Source: Saprospiraceae bacterium
GTDB taxonomy: Bacteria; Bacteroidota; Bacteroidia; Chitinophagales; Saprospiraceae
NCBI GenBank assembly: GCA_021739645.1
Contig: JAIPBL010000033.1
Span: forward strand, 1 to 61,073
DNA: 61,073 nt
Direction of reading: 5' to 3'
Shown here piece after piece: positions 35,501 through 40,541 of the stretch; the first letter of the stretch is position 1; every line of letters begins with the position of its first letter. Below the pieces are notes generated by a model. The model was given only the letters and a program-made list of their open reading frames with translations. It ran no database searches and was not told the DNA's origin. The position numbers were made by a program, and so were the translations under genes.

Positions 35501-35896
35501 CTGCGCCTGTCTTCCGCTGTGACAAATGCTGGGGTGGCTGAAATGGAGTTTCTATTGAATCAATACAGCCTGCTGCTTTCTGCGATGGACATTGCCCACG
35601 ATATTCTAACTGACCTACGAAGCATCGAAGCGGAGGAGCACAGTCTTGGAACACTGCTGGCTGGAGAAGCTGGCTTGCACTTGTTTTATATCAATAACGG
35701 TACGCCGGTGCCGATTCGGCTTTCACTGGAAAAAGATGGGATACAGTTGCCATCGCCACCGCTCGTTATCCGGATTTACGATGGGAAAGACACCCAAGTT
35801 GACCTTCGGACGGGCTACACCAACACCTTTGCTATGACGCCTGACGAGATGAAGTTGCTGTTGTTTGGGGGCATGTATAATCAACCACCAGTTTGA
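32555..35896 (+). CDS. Divergent Clp/Hsp100-type double AAA+ ATPase, paralogue 2, with C-terminal extension
   Basis: A 1113-aa protein. The N-terminal 250 residues are not a Clp N-domain and resemble those of the ATPase at 13645. D1 has P-loop GPEGVGKH (272-279; the Thr/Ser after Lys is His), and the Walker B position reads LLVDN (N352), lacking the catalytic Glu. D2 is complete: GPTGVGKT (554-561), LLLDEIEKAH (D621, E622), MTSNLGAR, FRPELVNRIE and sensor-2 GGRALKRQI. The P-loops are 276 residues apart, ClpA-like, with no middle coiled coil. I673-G674-Y675 sits at the ClpP-loop position. Residues from about 800 to 1113 are an extra domain starting with a coiled coil (HRLEKVEKEVASFERRQERQ). 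It is probably a protein unfoldase or remodeller; substrate and partner are unknown. Confidence 0.88.
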   Translation: MPTTTLNIPILVLPTKLDGQAAFQVRPVFFSAPVGVHRRYSEALSLFKKQVKRRYTGYTFTRPGAEQLLWYKFGPEVKLSQYMLEFSIGSHFIKGRFSVASFEWQGLTYASLPNFDSFMFIVKHNEKGKADLKVETERVVRELLRSRKQIDGSEFDAEAYYAEKKEFVTTVQVEAKFLETNFSFEKSGMDGIMAAFRLQEQFDGGEEIEKVATDLGAHYPEELNRAWQQEPLVEQLYQLIFSNKWLGESDRVTQSHPATGRMGANNPLVLVGPEGVGKHTVIHEVVYRYMASVTKNTDDDWQRQYFWHLNPSRVIAGMSIVGHWEKRFEAILQYVQSPPRREYFPDKLLVDNPVALLRIGKSKGSDLCLATVLKPFLEKRKIQLVLLATPEEWKIVQEGDRSFADLFQVLRMPEPDVPTAIKIVLQNRSLLELQTASSITVPAITQLFSIQRNYLKNKALPGSVMRLLTQLTTKYSHTVIDAPQVREEFKSFSGMQEQIFEEQSPIEKDELRRMLQQELVGQSSAVDALSGVVHLIKARLTDRNRPLASFLFIGPTGVGKTHAAKLLSKTILGSDTKLMRFDMNEYIDGGALHRLIGDSQNPEGQLTGKVRYQPFGVLLLDEIEKAHPSIHDLLLQVLDDARLTDSLGRTVDFSNTIIVMTSNLGAREADSQIGYASKSKDASAVYRKAVEQAFRPELVNRIEQIVVFNPLEFKEIQKIAQLQIRELLQRDGFVRRTTIVNVSEEALDWVARRGFDAKMGGRALKRQIERDLTLLSAEQLIKSTSETPVILDILFENEQLVPQITPIDLAAPLTGPWLPEIPEEHTAVRFFNKLLHRLEKVEKEVASFERRQERQGRLYNVAGQDADWKHYDFKNKVASLKESLQFKALRLRERRLTMTPAVPLRLKRVYLNEFDETGKARKEALRDKHFQEEAMKTLREEYRHQSPEFDSFETEYLVSYFDLTFLESMLKGFLNQKTEKVVLRLSSAVTNAGVAEMEFLLNQYSLLLSAMDIAHDILTDLRSIEAEEHSLGTLLAGEAGLHLFYINNGTPVPIRLSLEKDGIQLPSPPLVIRIYDGKDTQVDLRTGYTNTFAMTPDEMKLLLFGGMYNQPPV

Positions 35897-35929
35897 ATGA
35901 GCTTTGAAAAAAACTTATTTAAATCCGCC

Positions 35930-35956
35930 TTGTTGTTTAGACAAAATCTACATTTG
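35930..35956 (+). promoter_or_regulatory. Promoter for the ferredoxin gene
   Basis: TTG (35930-35932) is followed after 16 nt by TACATTTG (35949-35956), an exact -7 consensus. The ATG at 35973 is 16 nt further on, so the leader is very short. Confidence 0.55.
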
Positions 35957-35972
35957 CGGACTTTTTGAAATT

Positions 35973-36314
35973 ATGGCTACCATCAAATTTACATTCGAAG
36001 ATAAAACCATTGCGCCTGTCACGGTCAATGACGTCCCGACTGACATGTCCATTCTGGAAGTCACGGAAGAGCACGATATTCACCTGAACCATAATTGCGG
36101 TGGGGTTTGCGCCTGCAGCACTTGTCATGTTTACGTGAACAGCGGTGACGACTTTCTGGAAGAAATCACCGACAAAGAAGAGGACTTTGTGGATAGGGCC
36201 ATCAACCCCCGTTTGGAGTCTAGGCTTGGCTGTCAGTGCGTTATTTTGGATAAAAATGCCGTGATTGAAGTCGAAATACCAGACCAGAAACGCATCATCG
36301 GGCACGAGCACTGA
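35973..36314 (+). CDS. fdx: 2Fe-2S ferredoxin (adrenodoxin/Isc type)
   Basis: A 113-aa electron carrier. The cluster ligands follow the C-x5-C-x2-C...C pattern in NCGGVCACSTCHVYV and LGCQCV, with an additional Cys between the first two ligands. The acidic stretch FLEEITDKEEDFVD matches the ISC-type interaction surface. It probably delivers electrons to Fe-S cluster assembly or a P450-like partner. It is followed 55 bp later by iscX, the same pairing as at the end of the proteobacterial isc operon, but the other isc genes are not here. The start at MATIKFTFED is preferred over upstream in-frame codons that overlap the promoter. Confidence 0.95.
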   Translation: MATIKFTFEDKTIAPVTVNDVPTDMSILEVTEEHDIHLNHNCGGVCACSTCHVYVNSGDDFLEEITDKEEDFVDRAINPRLESRLGCQCVILDKNAVIEVEIPDQKRIIGHEH

Positions 36315-36369
36315 GTCAGTTTGCAGTCCAAAGTGCAATGGACGCTCTAACCACTTATCATTAATAATT

Positions 36370-36618
36370 ATGGCATTCAAAGACATAGAAGACCTCCCAA
36401 TTTACTGGAATGACCACGAGGACGTGGCCATGCGGTTGTATGAAAAATTTGGAGAAGAATTCAGCGAAGGTAAAATATACCGCATTCGTTTCACGGAGCT
36501 GATTGAATGGGTGCTGGAAATCCCTAACTTCGCCGGGACACGAGAAGATTGTAGCGAAGGCCACCTCGAACAGATCCAGGCAAAATGGGTGTACGAGTGG
36601 CGGGACAATAATAAATAG
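36370..36618 (+). CDS. iscX: IscX-like Fe-S assembly protein
   Basis: An 82-aa acidic protein. It matches IscX along its length: YWNDHEDVAMRLYEKFGEEF, then IRFTELIEWVLEIPNF and a C-terminal EGHLEQIQAKWVYEW. IscX is a small regulator or iron-binding partner of IscS. Its position immediately after a ferredoxin gene supports the call. It is slightly longer than the proteobacterial form (about 66 aa) because of an insertion (AGTREDCSEGH). Confidence 0.88.
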   Translation: MAFKDIEDLPIYWNDHEDVAMRLYEKFGEEFSEGKIYRIRFTELIEWVLEIPNFAGTREDCSEGHLEQIQAKWVYEWRDNNK

Positions 36619-36637
36619 TAGTTCGTCAGTTCGTCAG

Positions 36638-36722
36638 TTGGCAGTTTGCAGTCAGGGGCTGCAATCTTGGACTAGCTGAGAATTGGCTTTAAACTAGGGA
36701 CTCGACTGCCAACTGCCCACTG
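36638..36722. repeat. Family C inverted repeat between iscX and kdsC
   Basis: CAGTTGGCAGTTTGCAGTC at 36638-36656 is imperfectly complementary to 36703-36722. The segment 36701-36722 is identical, in reverse complement, to 2518-2539 inside valS. The 120-bp gap holds little else. Confidence 0.85.
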
Positions 36723-36738
36723 ACAAACTGCCCACTAA

Positions 36739-37278
36739 ATGAATACTCCTGACAGCAACGAACGATTCCACCTTGCCGGCAACGTCCTGAGCCGGTTCAA
36801 AGACATCCATACCTTTATTTTTGACGTGGACGGGGTGCTCACCAACGGCAATGTGCTGGTGACTGAAAGTGGCGAACTGCTGCGTTCCATGTCCGTTCGG
36901 GATGGCCAAGCACTTCGCATGGCGGTGGACGAGGGTTTTCGGATTTTAATCTTGACGAAGGGCAAATCAGCGGGCGTCACCAGTCGCCTTCGGGAGTTGG
37001 GTATTCAGGACATTATTACCAATTTGCCTAAAAAACTGAAAGCTTACGAGGAATTTCTCGATGCCTACGACCTGGACGAAGAGGGCATCCTTTATATGGG
37101 CGATGACCTCCCAGACTATGAGGTGATGCGCCGAGTGGGACTTCCTACCTGCCCCAACGATGCCGTCCCGGAAATCCGGGAAATTTGCCATTATATTTCC
37201 CCGCTCAAAGGCGGCGAAGGCTGTGTTCGTGACGTGATTGAAAAGGTGATGAAGCTGAATGGCGTGTGGAAGGTCTAA
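36739..37278 (+). CDS. kdsC: KdsC-type HAD phosphatase
   Basis: A 179-aa HAD-superfamily C0 phosphatase, typically acting on 3-deoxy-D-manno-octulosonate 8-phosphate in lipopolysaccharide core synthesis. Motif I is FIFDVDGVLTNG. Motif II reads ILTKGKSAGV, where most KdsC proteins have TGRxS. Motif III Lys is in LPKKLKAYEEF, and motif IV is YMGDDLPDYEVM. The length is normal. The motif II change (TKGKS) may alter specificity. The next gene starts 40 bp downstream, so co-transcription with the UbiA-family gene is possible. Confidence 0.9.
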   Translation: MNTPDSNERFHLAGNVLSRFKDIHTFIFDVDGVLTNGNVLVTESGELLRSMSVRDGQALRMAVDEGFRILILTKGKSAGVTSRLRELGIQDIITNLPKKLKAYEEFLDAYDLDEEGILYMGDDLPDYEVMRRVGLPTCPNDAVPEIREICHYISPLKGGEGCVRDVIEKVMKLNGVWKV

Positions 37279-37318
37279 TGTAAGATGGGGCATTTACTGC
37301 TGTAATTTCGGCGTTTTG

Positions 37319-38242
37319 ATGAAGATACTTTCCTTTTTCAAGTTGGTGCGTTTTCCTAATCTAGTCATTGTTGCGCTCACGCAATATTTGTTGCAATACC
37401 TCGTGCTCGTGCCCGCCCTTCGGGAGGCTGGCCTGACGCCGATTTTGGATGCTTTTCATTTCTTTTTGTTGGTGCTCACCACTGTTTTGATTGCCGCAGG
37501 TGGCTATCTCATCAACGACTTGTTGGATTACGAAAGTGACCTGATTAACAAGCCAGATAGTGTGTTCGTGAACCGGGTTTTTCCTAAAAAAATGGTGGAA
37601 GCTTTTTATTACACCATCTTTTTGGTAGGCTTCGCAATCGCTTGGCATTTAGCGGTTTATGTTAAAAAATTGGTGCTTGTCCAACTTTATCCTGCTGCTT
37701 TCTTGCTACTTTACTTTTATTCTAAAAAGCTGAAAAAAATACCGCTTTGGGGCAATGTCACAGTAGCACTTTTCTGTGCCTTCGTAGCGGGAGTGGTACT
37801 GTTTGCAGAGCGTCAAAACTTTGCCCAAATGGCCGACGAGGGTGGGGTAGTGACAGTGCTTTTTGGTGGGTATTTGTGGTTCGCTTTTCTCTCCACACTT
37901 TTGCGGGAAATCGTCAAGGACATCGAAGATATGGAAGGCGATGCTCGGCTTGGGCTTCAAACCTTACCACTACGATTTGGCGAAAACATGGCAAAAAAAA
38001 TGGGCATCCTCGTAGGGGTAGGACTGCTGCTATCGCTTCTTGTGTTTGTGTTCTGGCTTTGGCAACGGCAGGAGTTTTTGAGTGCGATTTTCAGCTTGCT
38101 TGTCGTTACTTCGCTGATTTGCTACACCTTGATTATTTTGAAAAAAGCCACCACCAAGGCAGATTTTTCTAGGGTTAGTTTTTTATCAAAAATGGTGATG
38201 CTTAGCGGGTTGGTTTTGCTCTTGGTTTGTAAATTCGCCTAA
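37319..38242 (+). CDS. UbiA-family prenyltransferase
   Basis: A 307-aa integral membrane protein with about eight hydrophobic segments. Both Asp-rich prenyl-diphosphate motifs are present: NDLLDYESDLINKPD and REIVKDIEDMEGDA. It transfers a polyprenyl chain to an aromatic or glycerol acceptor. In a menaquinone-using Bacteroidota, candidates are the futalosine-pathway MqnP, or geranylgeranylglycerol-phosphate/heme-type homologues. A UbiD-family decarboxylase, the usual partner step, is encoded 2.3 kb away at 40542. The start at MKILSFFKLVRFPN is chosen. Confidence 0.9.
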   Translation: MKILSFFKLVRFPNLVIVALTQYLLQYLVLVPALREAGLTPILDAFHFFLLVLTTVLIAAGGYLINDLLDYESDLINKPDSVFVNRVFPKKMVEAFYYTIFLVGFAIAWHLAVYVKKLVLVQLYPAAFLLLYFYSKKLKKIPLWGNVTVALFCAFVAGVVLFAERQNFAQMADEGGVVTVLFGGYLWFAFLSTLLREIVKDIEDMEGDARLGLQTLPLRFGENMAKKMGILVGVGLLLSLLVFVFWLWQRQEFLSAIFSLLVVTSLICYTLIILKKATTKADFSRVSFLSKMVMLSGLVLLLVCKFA

Positions 38243-38252
38243 AACGCAAACA

Positions 38253-38726
38253 ATGTCAAAAATCATTGAATTTACTGGGGTGATGGATGCGGTGGAAGGT
38301 CTTCCAAATAATGGGACGGTGGTTTTTCCTTTTGACCTCAAGGAGACTTTTGGCAAAAAATCGGTCAAAGTTAAAATCACCTATGACGGTATCGAATACC
38401 GTGGATTACTGAAAAGTATGGGCGGAGATTGTGTTTGGTGCCTGGTTCGGAAGGACATTCGGGAGCAATTGGGGAAGAAACCAGGCGACTCCATCCACAT
38501 CACCGTTCAAGAAGACACCGAAGAACGGGTAGTAATCGTCCCTCCTGATTTTCAGCAGGTTATGGAAGAGAACCCTTTGATGAAACCCATTTTTGAGAAT
38601 TTTTCTTACACCTGCCGAAAGGAATACGTCAATTGGATTACCGGTGCAAAGCGGCCAGAAACCCGACAAAATCGGCTCCAAAAATCTGTGGAGCTGATTC
38701 TTTCAGGCAAAAAAGAACCGAGATAA
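38253..38726 (+). CDS. DUF1905 / YdeI-OmdA family protein
   Basis: A 157-aa protein. Residues 1-90 match DUF1905 (FTGVMDAVEGLPNNGTVVFP, KVKITYDGIEYRGLLKSMGG, GDSIHITVQEDTEERVV). Residues 105-157 match the OmdA/YdeI bacteriocin-protection helical domain (FENFSYTCRKEYVNWITGAK, RPETRQNRLQKSVELILSGK). It is cytoplasmic; the family is linked in some bacteria to protection from antimicrobial peptides, but the mechanism is unclear. It lies 10 bp downstream of the UbiA gene and is probably in the same transcript. Confidence 0.88.
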   Translation: MSKIIEFTGVMDAVEGLPNNGTVVFPFDLKETFGKKSVKVKITYDGIEYRGLLKSMGGDCVWCLVRKDIREQLGKKPGDSIHITVQEDTEERVVIVPPDFQQVMEENPLMKPIFENFSYTCRKEYVNWITGAKRPETRQNRLQKSVELILSGKKEPR

Positions 38727-38959
38727 TTTTTCAAAGCAACCAACCAAACTATCCAAGACTGCGTCTATTGGACTGAGTTTTTACCTAACTAATTGATAAA
38801 GAAGGAATTTTTGGCACGTTTTTTTAAAAAGGATGAGTCAGAATCAAACATTACAAAACGAGTAAGCGTTAACCAAAAGAACCTAAGAATTAAGTTTCAT
38901 ACAATTAGTGAGAGTAAATGACGTCGCGGCTATTTCATCGAAGTAGCCGCCTTTTTTTT
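38727..38959 (+). ncRNA. Possible 3' UTR-derived or independent small RNA
   Basis: About 200 nt of non-coding plus-strand sequence lie between the DUF1905/OmdA stop codon and a strong plus-strand terminator at 38926-38959. The distance is unusually long for a simple 3' end, so either a long 3' UTR or a separate small RNA ends here. I found no exact -7 box inside it. Confidence 0.25.
38926..38959 (+). terminator. Terminator on the plus strand before rtcB
   Basis: Eleven-nt arms (38926-38936, 38940-38950) pair with one G-U mismatch and are followed by T8. The T-run is on the plus strand only, so it ends transcripts from the UbiA-DUF1905 side rather than rtcB. Confidence 0.85.
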
Positions 38960-38980
38960 GCCTAATTTCCTGAAAACCGC

Positions 38981-40381
38981 TTACGCATCCATCCGCACTA
39001 TTTTCGGCGTAAAAGTCCCAATCACCTCCACCAAGTCCTTTTGAAAATCCATCACTTTTTTTATGTCTTTGTAAGCCATTGGCGCTTCGTCCAAGCCACC
39101 CCCGTACAGTTCTACGCCGTTAGCTTTTAGCACTTTTTTCAATTCGTGAACAGTAAATGAGTTTTTTGCTTTCGTCCGGGAAAATAACCGACCAGCGCCG
39201 TGCGAGGCCGAGTTAATGGAAAGTGGGCTGCCTTTGCCTCGTACAATATAACCCGGATGCACCATCGAGCCGGGGATGATGCCCAGTACCCCCTTGCCTG
39301 CTGGAGTTGCACCCTTCCGGTGAACGATGACCTCCCGCCCGTCTGCAAGCTTCTCTTTCCAAGCAAAATTGTGGTGGTTTTCGACCATAAAAAGCGGCTG
39401 CTCACCGAGCGCCTTGGCCATCCGTGCGTGTATGTGGTGGTGGCAAACCGAGGCGTAATCGCCAGCAAGCGTCATGGCTAGCCAATATTCCTGACCTGCC
39501 TCCGAGTCGAGGTCAAGCCATGCGAGGTGTTTGGCTTCCTTCGGCAATGGCGTGGTTTTCATGGCGAGGTCCGTGTAGTGCTTCGCAATGGTGGCGCCCA
39601 GGCCCCTCGAACCGGAATGCGAAAGCACGGCGAGGTATTGCCCAGTATTTACACCAAACTCGTTCTGCTCGTCTGTGATTTCCACGATGCCAAATTCCAC
39701 GAAGTGGTTGCCCGAGCCTGATGAGCCGACCTGCCTGAAAGCCTTGTCCTTCAAGGGTTTTACGATGGAGATTGCATGAAATTCTGGTCGCTCGAAGATG
39801 GCATCGTCCATCGGCTTTTTCAATTCTTGGTAGCCGAAGGCTGTGTTTTCGTTCAAGATTAGGCCGAGCTTTGAACGGTTTTTTTCCAAAAATTCTGGCC
39901 GGAGGTCGTAAAAAGTCAAGCACATCCGGCAACCGATATCCATTCCTACACCGTAGGGGATAACGGTATTTTCCGTCGCCAAAACCCCGCCGATGGGCAG
40001 GCCGTAGCCTTGGTGCGCATCCGGCATCAGTGCTGCTTCAACCGTGATGGGAAGCCGCACAGCCACGTCCATTTGGTCAACAGCCCCTTTTTCAATCCCT
40101 TCGAGGCCGTAGGTTTTGTAGTTTTTAGGGCTGGTGTTCAAGGGGATTTCGGCGATTTGAGTCGAGGTTTGCTCAACGAGTTCAAACACGATTCGCCCCA
40201 GCACCTCATCGTCGGCATAGCCTTCAGGGTTCTCCAACACGGCCAGAAGCATGGCCATTACCTTCTCCTTTTTTTCTTTTTTGAAATGCTGGTGCACAAC
40301 ATTGATGGCCATGCCGATGGCTCGCCCCTCTGGGTAGCCGAGTTTGATGAGTTCTTTTCCTGAAATTTTGATTTTTGCCAT
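38981..40381 (-). CDS. rtcB: RNA-splicing ligase RtcB
   Basis: A 466-aa GTP/Mn-dependent RNA ligase that joins 2',3'-cyclic phosphate or 3'-phosphate ends to 5'-OH ends. The metal and guanylate-site motifs are present: MPDAHQGYGLPIGG, GVGMDIGCRM (Cys ligand), SSGSGNHFVEFG, LSHSGSRGLG, VENHHNFAW, HRKGATPA, and the C-terminal SHGAGR. GGGLDEAPMAYKD closes the active site. The start at MAKIKISGKEL is preferred. It is divergent from the UbiD-family gene (160 bp between starts). No archease or RtcR gene is adjacent. Confidence 0.96.
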   Translation of the reverse strand: MAKIKISGKELIKLGYPEGRAIGMAINVVHQHFKKEKKEKVMAMLLAVLENPEGYADDEVLGRIVFELVEQTSTQIAEIPLNTSPKNYKTYGLEGIEKGAVDQMDVAVRLPITVEAALMPDAHQGYGLPIGGVLATENTVIPYGVGMDIGCRMCLTFYDLRPEFLEKNRSKLGLILNENTAFGYQELKKPMDDAIFERPEFHAISIVKPLKDKAFRQVGSSGSGNHFVEFGIVEITDEQNEFGVNTGQYLAVLSHSGSRGLGATIAKHYTDLAMKTTPLPKEAKHLAWLDLDSEAGQEYWLAMTLAGDYASVCHHHIHARMAKALGEQPLFMVENHHNFAWKEKLADGREVIVHRKGATPAGKGVLGIIPGSMVHPGYIVRGKGSPLSINSASHGAGRLFSRTKAKNSFTVHELKKVLKANGVELYGGGLDEAPMAYKDIKKVMDFQKDLVEVIGTFTPKIVRMDA

Positions 40382-40511
40382 GATGAAATTCGGAATTTTT
40401 TTCCGAGAAGAATTTACTGCGGATAGAATTTCCGTGATATATTCTGCCAAACTGCCTTGCCCGAAAATTAGTTCAACTGAACCGAAACTCGTTAGTTCTG
40501 TTTTCGATTTC

Positions 40512-40519
40512 TACCTTCG
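40512..40519 (+). promoter_or_regulatory. Near-consensus -7 box for the UbiD-family gene
   Basis: TACCTTCG, one base from TAnnTTTG, lies 22 nt before the ATG at 40542, at a normal distance for a short leader. Confidence 0.35.
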
Positions 40520-40541
40520 CAACAATTAAACTGCCTTCCAA

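Noticed and set aside
13645-35896. The two Clp-like ATPases as ClpV of a type VI secretion or contractile injection system
   Set aside because: No sheath, tube, baseplate or VgrG-like genes are anywhere in the window, and both proteins carry an IG-type docking tripeptide not expected in ClpV.
38811-38830. TTGGCACG, resembling a sigma-54 -24 element
   Set aside because: The -12 GC element is missing at the right distance, so it is not a complete sigma-54 promoter despite the activator gene in the window.
38833-38865. A 10-codon mini-gene (MSQNQTLQNE) after AAAAAGG
   Set aside because: The purine tract touches the ATG without spacing, and nothing downstream suggests attenuation; too short to support.
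39513-39932. A 139-codon minus-strand frame overlapping rtcB, and other long frames inside rtcB
   Set aside because: RtcB motifs are continuous in the other frame; the overlapping reading is low-complexity Arg/His-rich and without family resemblance.
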